Positions 1-11,417 of a stretch of 64,000 bases of DNA are shown here, in pieces. Origin of the DNA: Corylus avellana (Eukaryota > Streptophyta > Magnoliopsida > Fagales > Betulaceae). Position 1 is the stretch's first letter. Every line of letters begins with the position of its first letter. Made by a program: the position numbers and the translations under genes. A model generated the notes under the pieces. The model ran no database searches, was not told where the DNA came from, and worked only from the letters and a program-made list of their open reading frames with translations. The stretch covers positions 27,515,382 to 27,579,381 of the forward strand of contig NC_081547.1 in NCBI RefSeq assembly GCF_901000735.1, given 5' to 3'.

Positions 1-678
1 TTCCATCCAACTGCAATTGATTTATTTCCATTCGTGTGTTTATATGCAATAATTTTTTTTTGCATTAAATTTTTTCATCTAACTGCAATTGATTTGTTTT
101 CATCCATGTGTTTCCATGAAATAATTTTTTTTTGCATTCAATTTTTTCATCAAACTGTGTGAAGAAATTTTGTGTTTAAGAGAGAGATGTAGCAAATGTA
201 AAGAGGTGTTCAGAAGAAATAAAAGATGTTGGGTAAAAATATGTGAAATAAAGAAACAAGAAACAAAAGAAAAATAAACAATATTTTATTCATCTAGCTA
301 GTAGCAATATTATAGCTATTCTAACTAATGGCAAGCTACTTTATTGGAACTAAAAGAATAACAATAATAGCTAATATTAATCTTTTAGCTAAGCTAGAGA
401 TGCTCTCTTTAATGTTCATTTGCGACCTCAGCTGTTCACTGCAACTCTTCTTCCGTGAGAACAACTTCAGTGCAACAGAACAGATTACAGAGGCAAGATA
501 CAGGGAAAGACAAAATAAAAATAAAAGAACAACACAATAACCCAAAGACTACAAGCACCTTAACTCTCTCTTTTTAATCACATATGCTTACTCTCTCTTT
601 CTACTGGCTACTGCGGCAACATTAGAAACGCATTAAGGAAAGTAAAAGTGAGAGTATTCGTGTAGAATTTCTCTTGGG
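1..678. repeat. 3' flank of DC1 locus L1, duplicate of the L3 flank
   Basis: Bases 1 to about 635 match 10456 to about 11090 with no difference I can see, including a chance 70-codon open frame. The first 405 bases are the right part of the MITE that is complete at 10170-10860. From about 635 to 678 the sequence instead follows the L4 flank (14941-14990), sharing the segment 'gtaaaagtgagagtattcg' that L3 and L6 lack. No gene is seen here. Confidence 0.8.
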
Positions 679-778
679 NNNNNNNNNNNNNNNNNNNNNN
701 NNNNNNNNNNNNNNNNNNNNNNNNNNNNNNNNNNNNNNNNNNNNNNNNNNNNNNNNNNNNNNNNNNNNNNNNNNNNNN
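679..778. other. Assembly gap (100 N)
   Basis: Exactly 100 N. By comparison with L4, the large DC1 exon of L1 should lie here, so the true gap is probably nearer 1 kb. Confidence 0.95.
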
Positions 779-863
779 ATATATATATATATATATATAT
801 ACCATTAATTATTAATCCAAAAGATTTGGACAGAATTATGTTTTACTAATTATTCACACTTGC

Positions 864-955
864 GATATTTTTTTAACATGTATATATATTCCAACAAAAA
901 TAATTGCTAATAATATCCTTGAAAATATTTGATACCCAAAACAGGAATTCATCAT
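864..955 (-). CDS. DC1 locus L1, first coding exon only (body lost in gap)
   Basis: This is the first coding exon of a minus-strand DC1 gene, read from ATG at 955 as M-MNSCFGYQ followed by a hydrophobic run and HVKKIS. It is homologous to the first exon of L4. The splice donor is GC (gcaagtgtg) where L4 has gtaagtgtg; a GC-AG intron is possible. A 5' UTR exon ends at 1124 with donor gtgagt, and a TATA box lies at about 1224-1232, as in L4. The DC1 exon itself would fall in the gap at 679-778, so nothing can be said about its integrity. It may be a functional gene or a remnant. Confidence 0.5.
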
Positions 956-1492
956 GTGATCGAAGAACAAAATGGTGATGCAGCGGTTGTACAGCAACAA
1001 AATTTCTGAAAACAAATTAAAAAGGAAAAGCTCAGTAAAATATTTATTGTACAAATATAAGCGGATTCGAAAATTGAGCAAAATGAGTGAATAAATATAT
1101 TAAAGCTCTTATAATTAACTCACCAGGATGATTCCAAAGCCACGCGATCGAGATTCTTCCCTTGTATGGAGAGTAGGATGAAGAAGACAATAAGAAATGA
1201 TTAAAAGTTTCACAGTTGTATGTCTTTATATACGTACAAAATGAAGACACAGTCCAACATATGACTGCGTGCGTGTTTACTTGGAAATTGGGGTGCATGT
1301 GTAGTACCACAAATCAATCATGAAAGTTTCTTTTTAACATTTTCCGTGTACTGAGACTAGTCTACAGTTCTACTCAGGCACCGCGTTGTTTACTTGTAAA
1401 CCGCTATTTTCACAAAATAGCCGCACCGCGTGTTATCCTTCAATTAATGAAGGAGATCGAATGAGTAAATGAGGTTCGAACTTATAAATTTG

Positions 1493-1855
1493 CGAACACT
1501 TTATTTTGGCTCCCTGAATTTTTACTCGATTTTATAAATTTTTTATGAACTTTCAAATCTCTCATTTTAGACCCCTAAACATTCAATTACTCTCAATATG
1601 GACCCTCCATCAGATTTTAAACGTTACATGATGTTTATACCCTTGACTTTTGTATAAAATTTCAACTTCTAAAACATTTTTTTATTTTAAAAATAAAATA
1701 AAAATCAAGGACATTTTGGTCTTTTTTTGTATTTTTAACGGCTAAAATTAACATAATGGTTTTAATTGAGAGTAATTGAAAGTTTAAGGGTCCAAAATGA
1801 GAGGTTTGGAAGTTCAGGGGGGTTTGTAAAATCGGGTGGAAGTTCAAGGGGTCAA
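1493..1855. mobile_element. Foldback MITE, interrupted by the solo LTR
   Basis: The left part (about 1493-1615) and right part (about 1745-1855) are imperfect inverted copies of each other: phrases of the type 'ggaccctc', 'ttcaattactctcaat' and 'cccctaaac' recur in reverse complement. The right end continues after the LTR at 3571-3582. The homologous L4 region (16640-16670) runs straight through without the element, which gives an empty-site comparison. The family is not identified. Confidence 0.65.
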
Positions 1856-2329
1856 TGTAACATCCCCAGCCCGTTAAGGCTGAGTTTGCCACTTTTCTTC
1901 TTTTACAACAAAAGTTCTTGCAAAGATTTATAAGGTCTATCAGAGTACTTGATTTTAAAGGATACGATAAATATATAAAACATTATTCAAGAGATTTTAT
2001 TACAAGCGAAATTAGAAAACATTAAACTTTAGTTGTGGAATATCATATTATTACAATAATTGATATGAAAAGACTTTGAAAGTTAATAATTATTCCCGCC
2101 CCCATTCTGGCCTTCTATTCCAGCGTCCTTTCTACCTGAAAACAAGAAATAAAACTGAATGAGCCCAAAGGGGGCCCAACAAGTAAAATCCACAACCATA
2201 AATAGTTTTGCTCCTTGTTCTCAGTTTTGAAAATTGTTTTCATAATTAAATATACATCCAGCCATAATAATACATGTATGTACGGTTGCATCTTCCGTAG
2301 CATATACGTACTATTACATCTATTACTAG

Positions 2330-2475
2330 ATCATCGTCATAAATCATCTTTATGAATCATCATCATAATGCATCGCTATGAATCTTCATTGTAAATCATC
2401 ATAGTATATCATCATTGAAAATCATCATAATATATCATCATTGAAAATCATCATAGTATATCATCGTTGAAATTA
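2330..2475. repeat. Tandem repeat inside the solo LTR
   Basis: This is a degenerate array of about 29-bp units built on 'aatcatcatagtatatcat', with about four recognisable copies between 2380 and 2465 and weaker CATCAT-rich sequence before it. It lies inside the LTR. Confidence 0.7.
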
Positions 2476-3339
2476 TATTATCATTTTCTCATATTAGGGC
2501 CCATGTACACTATTACTCCTGTGTACGAGGGTTGCGGGTCCTTGTGACCATGGCACTGAACTGTGGCCTCAGCCATGCCCGACCATTAATTAATTCTTTT
2601 CTTGGTGCACTCAACGGTCATATTGATGGAATACCACCTTCTGGCATAGCCTCTTTCAGTGGTTTCGCCTTCATCCGAGTATCGGTACCGAACTCCTCTC
2701 ATCCTTACTTATCTTGGGGCCAAAAATACTCTCCTCCATACATGTGCCCTCATTTCATAAACATTTAACTCATTTCTTGTACTTCTCTTTGTACTTCTTT
2801 TGATGCATCTTAGGGCAACATGTAAGAGGGTTTATCATCATTCTTCTTTCTTATAATCATCATCATTTCTCAATTTTCTTTTCTTATAATGGAAACTTTT
2901 CCAAATATAAACTTGTTGTGCTTAGAAAGCATTTAAAGAAATAGAAACTTTCTAAATAATTCTTTTAGAAATCTTTCATGCATGCAACATATCTCCATGA
3001 CAGGTAAATAAAATAATCATTTACAGTTTGATACAAGAATGAATAAATAACATGACATGAAGTACTTTTAGAAGGGGTAGTGAATTTACTTACCTCTAGA
3101 CTGAAGCTAAAAAGTGGTCTGAATGATCTAGTTGCTCCAATTTGACTAACGCTTTGTCTCGCATTTTCTCTCTCTGTTTCGTGTAAACACTTTCAGAAAG
3201 AAGAAAGACCGAGTAGAAAACGGAAGAAGGAAGAATATGTGGAAGAGAGGATATGAGTGGTGAAAATTGTGAAGGGGAAGAGCTCTATTTATAGGAAAAA
3301 AACAAATACTATTCCGCATTTCATTTACAATTCTACCCT

Positions 3340-3445
3340 TCATTTACTATTTCACCTACCAAATACTATTATACCTACCATTTACTATTTTACCTACTAT
3401 TTACTATTCTACCTACCCTATACTATTCTACCTACCAATCTCTAA
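3340..3445. repeat. Tandem repeat inside the solo LTR
   Basis: This is an array of about 17-18-bp units of the type 'tactattctacctacc', with five to six imperfect copies. The open frames here on both strands come from the repeat and are not genes. Confidence 0.7.
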
Positions 3446-3575
3446 TTACCATTCATACAATATCATAAATTCCTTAAGAATTAACATAATTGCCTAATAT
3501 GAATATTAATATAATCATAGCATCAAATTAATATTTCTAAAATAAGATTTTCAAAATCTGAGGTGCTACAGTCAA

Positions 3576-5039
3576 AGTGAAGTTTCTCCTATAAATTTTG
3601 TTCTTTATTTTTGTTATAATTAATTAACCTATTGGCATGGATAAGTCATGATGCAATGTATATAATATTAATGAGCCATGGTAATGTGCACATCCATTAA
3701 TCATATAAGAACCCTAGCCTAGCTAGAGAAAGTACTGCTATATATATCTATGTTTTCTGGTGAGTCTTGCCCGACGGATTTGGCTTACATGTTGTTATTA
3801 AAATAACAGTATGTATGCTGTAGTTGAATCAATAGTCAATATTGAATTTTTCAAATTCTCTTTTTCATTTTCTCTCTTTTATTAAATGCTTATAAAAGTA
3901 AGTCAATTTTAAAATTCAATCTTGACCGTTGATTCAGTCTTGCCACGCGAGATTCTTCCGCAAGTACTGCAGTAATCAATAGTAAATAGACTCAGTCGAC
4001 CGACTCCTTGTGTAATTTCTTTGCCATATCAATTTAGGCACTTTGATGAGACCATCTCTACGAGGAGTTTTGCACAATATTGGTGTAAATCATATGATCA
4101 TCGATCTCTTGTTCAAGCACTGGTACTAGCTAGTGCAGAATACATGAGTTGCACATCCTTTCCACGTACATGACAAATCCTGACATTTTTAATTAATTAA
4201 GAGCAAAAATTCCATTAATATTTTAGGTCAAGTTCATCAGATTGGATCATTAAAAAACTATCTTAGTAACAATTAGATGACTTATCATTTCGAAATTAAG
4301 TATCTTACATTAATTATACAGAAAAAGACTTGAGTAAGAGACTTTTATGGTTTTCAATTAAATTTTAATTGTTTTGGTAAGTTAAAGACTTCTTTGGATA
4401 AGTAACTTTTATTATTGTTATTATTATTATTATTATTTTATGTATTTGACTTATAAAGCAAAATAACTATTAAAAGATAAAGTGAAAAAGTCAGTAGATA
4501 TATATACTCCCATCATGTCTTCATCAGATCAGTTAAAGAAACTAACCATGCATGATGTCTTTTAATCATTAATTTCAGGACTTGACTGAGTCTTAAGTCT
4601 TAATTAACCATATTATGTAAAGGAAGAAGACTTTGTCTCACACGTCCATGCCAAACAAAAAGAACAAGACTTTTGACTTATGACTCGGTCACCTGTGTCC
4701 GACGAACTGATCAAGTCGCATTGATGCATCTTTTTTTCGACATCATTTTGGTTAAAATTAATTATTAAGTTTAAAAAAGATAAAATCTCACTCCAATATA
4801 AATTTCTTACGAACTAAGTTTTATGATCTTTTTTTTAATACAATCTCTAAAAATATTATGTGTTCTTTGAACATGTGAGAAACATGCACATGTTTTTTTT
4901 TAATATTAATTTATTAAAAAAAAGAAAAAAAAAAAGAAAGAAGAAGGTGATTTTCCTATGTTAAGGGATGTATGTGGCACTTTTAGAGACTGGGTTAAAG
5001 AAATTTTCGTTCAGGCCATATGGTAGCACACATTATTAA
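3576..5039. repeat. Duplicated DC1 upstream block, copy 1
   Basis: This block follows the 5' side of L1. It is homologous to 16660-20310 (interrupted there by insertions) and to 33100-34090. Landmarks are the 'cctattggcatggata' phrase, 'cactttgatgagacca', 'ttggatcattaaa' and 'ccatatggtagcacac'. No open frame of interest and no RNA gene is seen. Confidence 0.75.
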
Positions 5040-5434
5040 AAGGGAAAACTTTACTAACTCCCCTCAAACTTTCGGGCTTTTTACAGACACCCTCCCATTG
5101 TTCAAAAACTCTCACTTTGATGTATCCAACTTTTGTTTCCTTCCACTTTGCCCATTTCGTTAGGGTTTTCTATGAAATCCTAACTGAGGGTTGTGAAATT
5201 TCAATCTTACCCTTATTTTTTATTAAAAAAATTTTTTTTTTAAAAAAAATTTTGACCCGTGGGATTATTGGTGGATCTAACCCACCTATATTGTGACCCA
5301 CGGGTCATATTATTATTATTTTTTTTAAAAAAAAAAAAAAAAAAATAGTGACGGTGGGTCACTTGTGACCCAACGTGACCCACCAGCGAGTCACAAAGTG
5401 AACCCCGGTGGGTCTTGTGACCCACCGGGGATAT
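5040..5434. mobile_element. Inserted segment in the duplicated block
   Basis: This replaces the roughly 150 bp found between the same landmarks at 20310-20480 and 34090-34290. It starts with an 'aaactttactaactcccctcaaac' type sequence common at plant MITE ends and contains 'gtgacccacc' in direct and inverted forms. No terminal repeat pair or target duplication could be defined, so it is probably a truncated MITE. Confidence 0.4.
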
Positions 5435-6400
5435 GTGATGACTCATGGGGATTGCTCTTGGTCTTAGAGGAAGATTTTGGACCTTAGAGGAGTTATTCGG
5501 GACAAGGCGTCTTAATTAGTTAGGTTGACGGTTCCTAATTATGTTTTCTCAGTTAAGAGGGCTTGGGAGAGCTCGTGACTGTGACCCTAGCTAATGCGTT
5601 ATAACACAATATAGTATGCCACAATAAAATTATTCATCACCACTCTTTTATTTTTTGGCTTGCAATTAGAAGGTGATTGTATACTGATGCAGCGTGACTT
5701 AGTGGGCTGCAGCGAAGAACATCAATAAGCAGCGGATAAATAACTCAAGATCTAGATTCTATCAAAGATTTAAGAATTCTTCTTGACAAAACTAGATACT
5801 CTTTAGGTTTTGAAGGAAAAAAGGAATAAACTCAACTCTGAGTATTCTCATTAATCAAAATCAATAATAAACAACATCTGCCTTTCTCTGGAGGCTAAAA
5901 GCATATATTTATAGCCCAAAACCCTAAACATAATAAAATATGACATAAATATCTCTCAAAACCCTAAACCTAATAAAATATCTTTCTCTGGAGGCTAAAA
6001 GCATATAATCATATGTCATGCATGTATAGTTATACTGACATGGATAAATGATGTCAAGTAATAAGTTATACTGCAACTTGCTCATGATGGCTAGTGGCAT
6101 CACTTTCATGTGGGGAAGGAAACTACCTATCATCACATGCAGCCATGCAAGTCGGTTGACTCCCAAGCCTCTTGTTTAATAGTTGAATCTCAAGTCTTTT
6201 GCACGAGACATTGAATAAAAAAATAGTGATTTTAATTGGAATGGTAGGATTCACCTAAGTGAGAAAGAGAGACAATTACGCGTTAATTGCGTGAGAGAAA
6301 GAGAATGTGTTCGATCTAGAAGTGTTCAAAACCGGTTTTGCTATTTTTTATTTTTTATTTTTTTTAAAAAAAGTCCACGTCACTTAGAAGGATATATCAC
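5435..6400. other. Intergenic, no gene seen
   Basis: To about 5660 this is the end of the duplicated block ('gatatgtgatgactcatgggg', as at 20475 and 34290). From 5680 to about 6170 the sequence is unique in this window. It contains a near-duplicate pair 'ctttctctggaggctaaaagcata' type (5883 and 5984) and a 'tatttatagcccaaaaccc' stretch that resembles an LTR promoter, but no ends could be defined. Confidence 0.5.
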
Positions 6401-6788
6401 AGGAGGTTCTTTTTTTTTTTTGTTGTCATTTTAGAAAATATTTCTTTTCACAATTCAGTAAGGATTTTTTTACCGGATTTTGTTGGGCATGCAGCTAGAA
6501 TCCTTATTTTGATTGGCAGTTTGATTTTATATGTGAAAAAAAGAACAACAAAAAAATTTGGCTTGCTTCGTCTCTTTATACGAGGCTTGTGAGCTTAGTT
6601 TAACAATTCGAGTTTGAATAAGAATTCAATATTTTCGGTCTTTCTCTATTTATCAATTCCTGAATCACCTTACAACTTTCAGGCAAGCTTCTATTAAATT
6701 TATTACCTACGTTGTCAAAACAATCATAATTTCACTCGAGCGGCATCACAAAACCTTTATTCTAAGAATTGCCAAAATAATACTTAAT

Positions 6789-6904
6789 TGTCTCCAATAG
6801 ATAGTTCAATTGGCTGGGACCACGCCTAATGAAGTGGAGGGTCACTAGTTTAAATCCATCATCTTCATCTTGTGCGGACATGTCAAAATAATAATAATAA
6901 TAAT
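6789..6904 (+). mobile_element. tRNA-derived SINE (L2 flank copy)
   Basis: It has a box A-like part (agttcaattggctggg) and a box B-like part (ggtcactagtttaaatcc) about 35 bp apart, and it ends in a (taa)n tail, a structure typical of plant tRNA-derived SINEs. It is flanked by a 13-bp direct repeat, aataatacttaat, at 6776-6788 and 6905-6917. The same insertion at the same site is present beside L5 (24437-24545), so it predates that duplication. Confidence 0.75.
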
Positions 6905-7090
6905 AATAATACTTAATCAATTAGTTCATCTGTATATGTAAAAGATGACCAGATTGGTACATACAAATTGTAACAGATGTCATACATAATTGTCCACGGA
7001 TTATATTATCCTCTTACATAAGAAAACATAATGATTGTCTGATCAAAAGAGCCAGATTGAGGCTAGCTAGCTTCCAGCTGGCACATATTT

Positions 7091-7907
7091 CTATCCCGCG
7101 GTTAATTTCTTTCGTCCAAAGAAATTCCGTTTGTCAAAAAAATACATAACAAGAGTAACCATCGCAGATATTGGATCCCCGTAAAGTGCTTGAATAATGA
7201 GGGTTAGAACCACTGTTATGTCCTTACCAATCTTTACGGCCTTTTGGGTTACGTCCAATAGCAAGTTACTTGTAGTTGTATTTGTTCCATCTCTTTGTTG
7301 GTCGAATTTCTTGTCAAGTAATTCTTTCACACATTTCACATGGTAACAGTATTCGTTGCCACAAGTGGAGACATAAGCCCAGCCCATAATCTTTTTGGAG
7401 ATTTTCTTTCTTTGGCAAATTAGGCACTCGGACTGAGCCTCTTCCTTTAGCTCTAGATTGGTGATCACCCCATTATTAGTACTCAACCCCTCACTAGTCT
7501 TGTTCCTTGGGAGCCTGAAACAACATGGGTGCAGGACAAGCTCTTTGGTCGGAACAAAAAGCTCCACGAATGCATTTTTCTTAGGCGGGCAGTGATGGTA
7601 CCTGAATCCTTGGACATTCATCCCGCATGCAACGCAAGATCCAACATTCTCTGGAGGCAGCTTCTGAAATATGAACTGGACATTCTTGAAGAATAATGGG
7701 TGCGTGGTGGGGCTGCTTGAAGATAAATTTCTGCATTCCTCGTGAAGTTTGAAGTTACTGCAGTTCCTTCTGCCACACTGATAAAATGACCCAAACCCTA
7801 CTTCTTTACAGCCAGCACACCTAAAAAGTGTTGTGTTATTCGATTTGATCAATTCAAGCGGGTGTTCGTGGGTATCTTCAAAGACGGTTGGAATATTGCA
7901 ACAGATC
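7091..7907 (-). CDS. DC1-domain Cys/His-rich protein, locus L2 (probably compromised)
   Basis: The large exon of a DC1 (divergent C1) protein is open for 271 codons from a splice acceptor (tgctcactgtccag, exon starts 7907) to TAG at 7091. A first DC1 unit has HEHPLELI, CAGC, then YQC and LHEEC. A second zinc-binding block starts SCVACG, and a third has CLIC and CYHVKC. A C-terminal hydrophobic region (VVLTLIIQALYG, AMVTLVMYFF) ends in a basic tail. DC1 proteins are a plant zinc-binding family, several members of which are linked to stress or pathogen response; the substrate is unknown. The matching first exon (ATG at 8155) has lost its donor (gtaag became ttaag) and carries a 4-bp deletion, so it reads to a stop after 33 residues. 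The TATA seen in L1, L4 and L6 has been displaced by a MITE. It may be a pseudogene, or be spliced by another route. Confidence 0.65.
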
Positions 7908-8322
7908 CTGGACAGTGAGCAAAAAGATGGATATAAATTCGGAGTTTGATGATCTAATGAATAAGATCTTTAGACTTAATTTGATCATAATGTAATATAT
8001 ATATACCATTAATTATTAATCCAAAAGATTTGGACAGAATTATGTTTTACTAATTATTCACACTTAAGATATTTTTTTAACATGTATATTCCAACAAAAA
8101 TAATTGCTAATAATATCCTTGAAAATATTTGATACCCAAAACAGGAATTCGCCATGTGAAGAACAAAATGGTGATGCAGCGGTTCTACATCAACAAAATT
8201 TCTGCAAACAAATTAAATAGGAAAAGCTCAGTAAAATATTTATTGTACAAATATAAGCGGATTCGAAAGTTGAGCAAAATGAGTGAATAATATATATATT
8301 AAAGCTCTTATAATTAACTCAC

Positions 8323-8390
8323 CAGGATGATTCCAAAGCCACGCGATCGAGATTCTTCCCTTGTATGGAGAGTAGGATGAAGAAGACCCA
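8323..8390 (-). other. Conserved 5' UTR exon of DC1 locus L2
   Basis: This short non-coding exon ends in donor gtgagt. It is present with almost the same sequence in L1 (ends 1124), L4 (16296), L5 (26506) and L6 (31523), reading 'ggctttggaatcatcctg' before the donor. Its three reading frames are not conserved between loci, so I treat it as 5' UTR. Confidence 0.55.
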
Positions 8391-8401
8391 GACTCCAACC
8401 C

Positions 8402-8662
8402 CTTGTTCGGGAAAGGGGTTGGAGTTGGCCTAGACACTATTCATCACCATTTTTTAAAAAAATCAACATCAAAACATTTTCACATTTTCATTTTTTATAT
8501 CACATCATTCATTTTTTATTATTATTCAAATAAAAAAATCACTATAAAACAAAACCTTTTCACTTTTCCATACTACTTTTTTCACTTTTTTATATAAAAC
8601 ATTCTTATTTTTTTTTTCACATCAACTACAGTGTCTAGGCCAACCCATTTACCAAACACCAC
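8402..8662. mobile_element. MITE at the promoter of L2
   Basis: The ends are inverted: 'gttggcctagacact' at 8424-8438 and its reverse complement at 8630-8644, with a weaker outer match (ttgttcgggaaa against tttaccaaacac). The inside is AT-rich with 'tcacatcat' phrases shared with the element at 27124-27369. No target duplication could be fixed. Confidence 0.65.
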
Positions 8663-8854
8663 CCAAGAGTGATGTTTTTAGCTAAAATTAATAAGTAGCT
8701 TATAGTCAACGATTGATAGCTGAGAAAAAGATAGAAAAGACAACAGAGGTTGAGTTTGTTGAGGCTCACACATATAATGTAAATTGTGCAGAACTTCTTC
8801 GATTCTTTGAATGGTTAATTTATGGGGACCTTGTGCTTTGGTATGATGTTTTTA

Positions 8855-9463
8855 GGGGTGTAAACTCAGTCTCGATTTTTGGTTATTGGTCAAAATTGAG
8901 AACCAGAACCAGGGTATCTAGTTTTTTATTTTGGAAAACCGGAACCGGGTACTCGGTTATACAATAACCGGCCGGTTCCAGTTGGTACCCGATTATCCGA
9001 ACTGGATAATCGATTTATATATATATTGGGCTTATTTTAGGTATTGGGCCTAATTTTTAGGCGTATTTTAGGTGTATGTAATTGGTCTAATTTTTGTGCT
9101 TAATTTAACAATTTTTTTCTCATTTTTTTAAAAAACAATTACCATTTTTGTCCCAATAAGTTGGGCTTTGTTGTGCTTGTTCCAAAAAAAAAGCCTACAA
9201 AATCCCCAAAAAAAAAAAAAAAATCCTAAAAAACCATCGTTTTTCGCTTTTTGGGCCTAAAAAAATAAAAATCCAATGTTTAAAAATTCATTGTTTAAAA
9301 ATGCCCTAAAAAAATGTTTAAAATTAAAAAATATATATATATATACCCGATTATAACCGGCTGCCAAAAAGGGGAACCGGATACCCGGTTACCAGTTTTT
9401 TCCAACTCGTTTCAAAATCGATTTTTCGGTTACCGGTTGGTACACGATTTTTTTTTACACCCC
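8855..9463. mobile_element. Non-autonomous DNA element with ggggtgtaaa ends
   Basis: The terminal inverted repeat ggggtgtaaa / tttacacccc encloses about 609 bp rich in 'ccggtt' phrases (ataaccggccggtt, accggttggtac). The ends resemble plant hAT-type elements, but no 8-bp duplication was found and no transposase remains. A left-truncated copy lies at 27826-28314 and another copy of the right end at about 13785-13893, inverted. Bases 8663-8854 hold nothing recognisable. Confidence 0.55.
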
Positions 9464-10169
9464 CAGTTGTTATTAGCCTGAAATGCTCTCATGCCTGTCT
9501 GTCGTAGACAGTGTTGTCATTAATTGGTGAGCTTCAAGATTCCGTTTGGTACACTGAACTTGGCCAATTGTGATGGACTCCACACCGTGTTATTGAATCG
9601 TAGTAGACTTAGGGTCTATTTGGATGTATGTTTTCGAGCCCTAAAAGTACGTTTAATATTCAAAAAGTTCGTTTGAAGAAAAAAGTACTCGTTTAGTAAA
9701 AATAATTGAAATCACTTTTAACTTTTAAAGGTCTAAAAAGCCTAAAATGGCCAAAATGTGAGGTTGAATTTTTATTTTTAAAAAAATAATAATTATTAAA
9801 TTAGTGTATTTTGTAATTTTATAAACATCGTAGGGTATAAGGGACATTTCACTCATCAACCGTTTAATTTAACGTTGAATTTGAACGGAAAGATTGACAT
9901 TGCAAACTTCTAAAAGATGTGAACCCTGAATTGACATTTTTTTTTTTTGTTTTTTTAACTTTTAAGGATATAATTGTAAAAGTTATAAAATATCATAAAT
10001 GATAAGTGAAGTTTTTGTTTATTATAACAGATACTCATATATGCATAATTCCCCGTGGATTATATATCCTCCAACATAAGAAATGAAAAATTCTATACAA
10101 ACTTCCATTTTTACACTTCTAAGTACTTTTCTTATTTATTTATTTATTTTGTTAGAGAGAAATACTTCA
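9464..10169. repeat. Distal 3' flank of L3
   Basis: This is homologous to 28315-29083 and, inverted, to 13034-13785. It begins 'gttgttattagcctgaaatg' in all copies. It contains AT-rich sequence and homopolymers, and no gene. Confidence 0.7.
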
Positions 10170-10860
10170 AGCATCTCCAGCAGCATTAGGTATTTTACGT
10201 AGTGAAAAAGTACAATTCTTTACTTTAGTGATTGTCTTTTCACTACACACTCCAACAGATTCTCTATTTCATTATCTATTTGCTTTAAAATATTATTTCT
10301 CATTCTTTTTTATTATATTATTGCCAACATTTAATTAAAGGAAAAAACAAACACATATATAGAAATCATTTATAAAAACAAAAATAAACACATATGAGGA
10401 ACATTCATTTCACATGCAAGTACTACTTCTTAAAATTAATAACATAAATAAACATTTCCATCCAACTGCAATTGATTTATTTCCATTCGTGTGTTTATAT
10501 GCAATAATTTTTTTTTGCATTAAATTTTTTCATCTAACTGCAATTGATTTGTTTTCATCCATGTGTTTCCATGAAATAATTTTTTTTTGCATTCAATTTT
10601 TTCATCAAACTGTGTGAAGAAATTTTGTGTTTAAGAGAGAGATGTAGCAAATGTAAAGAGGTGTTCAGAAGAAATAAAAGATGTTGGGTAAAAATATGTG
10701 AAATAAAGAAACAAGAAACAAAAGAAAAATAAACAATATTTTATTCATCTAGCTAGTAGCAATATTATAGCTATTCTAACTAATGGCAAGCTACTTTATT
10801 GGAACTAAAAGAATAACAATAATAGCTAATATTAATCTTTTAGCTAAGCTAGAGATGCTC
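10170..10860. mobile_element. MITE, 'gagatgctc' family, L3 copy
   Basis: The left end is agcatctccagcagcatt and the right end ctagagatgctc. Together with the other copies (14037-14704 and 29084-29734, right end gctgctggagatgctc), they show an inverted terminal repeat of about 16 bp. It is about 690 bp and non-coding; the open frames around 10791-11000 are chance frames. Confidence 0.65.
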
Positions 10861-11417
10861 TCTTTAATGTTCATTTGCGACCTCAGCTGTTCACTGCAAC
10901 TCTTCTTCCGTGAGAACAACTTCAGTGCAACAGAACAGATTACAGAGGCAAGATACAGGGAAAGACAAAATAAAAATAAAAGAACAACACAATAACCCAA
11001 AGACTACAAGCACCTTAACTCTCTCTTTTTAATCACATATGCTTACTCTCTCTTTCTACTGGCTACTGCGGCAACATTAGAAACGCATTTAGGAAAGTGA
11101 GAATACTGTAGCATTTCTCTTGGGCAATTTTTGGGAATCCAATATTAGCATTTTTTTAACAAACGGAAGAAAAAAAAAAAATTGAATATAAATAAGTGCC
11201 GCTGGGAGCCTCAGATATGGCTCTTTGATCGGACCATGATTATATTTTCTTAGAGAAGATTAACAATCGCAGATATTGGATCCCCGAAAATTGCCGAAAG
11301 AATGAGCATTAGAACCGCTTTAATAATCTTCTTACCAACATCCTCACCAACCTTTAAGCCTTTCGCTTTACTTCCAACTGTAAGCTACTTCTATGACTTT
11401 GATGCTCGAATTTCTTG

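Larger units (their letters stand above)
1856..3570. mobile_element. Solo LTR of an LTR retrotransposon
   Basis: It begins tgtaacatcccc and ends gaggtgctaca, a TG...CA pair with inverted ends, and is flanked by the perfect 5-bp duplication gtcaa (1851-1855 and 3571-3575). It is 1715 bp long with no internal coding region, gag or pol, so it is a solo LTR. The length and the 'tgtaacatccc' start resemble plant Gypsy-type LTRs; that assignment is an inference. It inserted into the end of an older MITE. Confidence 0.85.

Noticed and set aside
328..545. 70-codon and 69-codon frames on both strands, repeated exactly at 10783-11000
   Set aside because: Their identity reflects duplication of the flank. 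Related copies at 14647-14856 and 29729-29917 have indels that break the frames, and no domain is present.
6789..6904. Possible tRNA gene from box A and box B-like sequence
   Set aside because: There is no cloverleaf or anticodon arm; the (taa)n tail and 13-bp duplication identify a SINE.
8240..8437. 5' UTR exon read as coding (SSSSYSPYKGRISIAWLWN)
   Set aside because: None of its frames is conserved across L1, L4, L5 and L6, and none has an in-frame ATG that reaches the DC1 exon.
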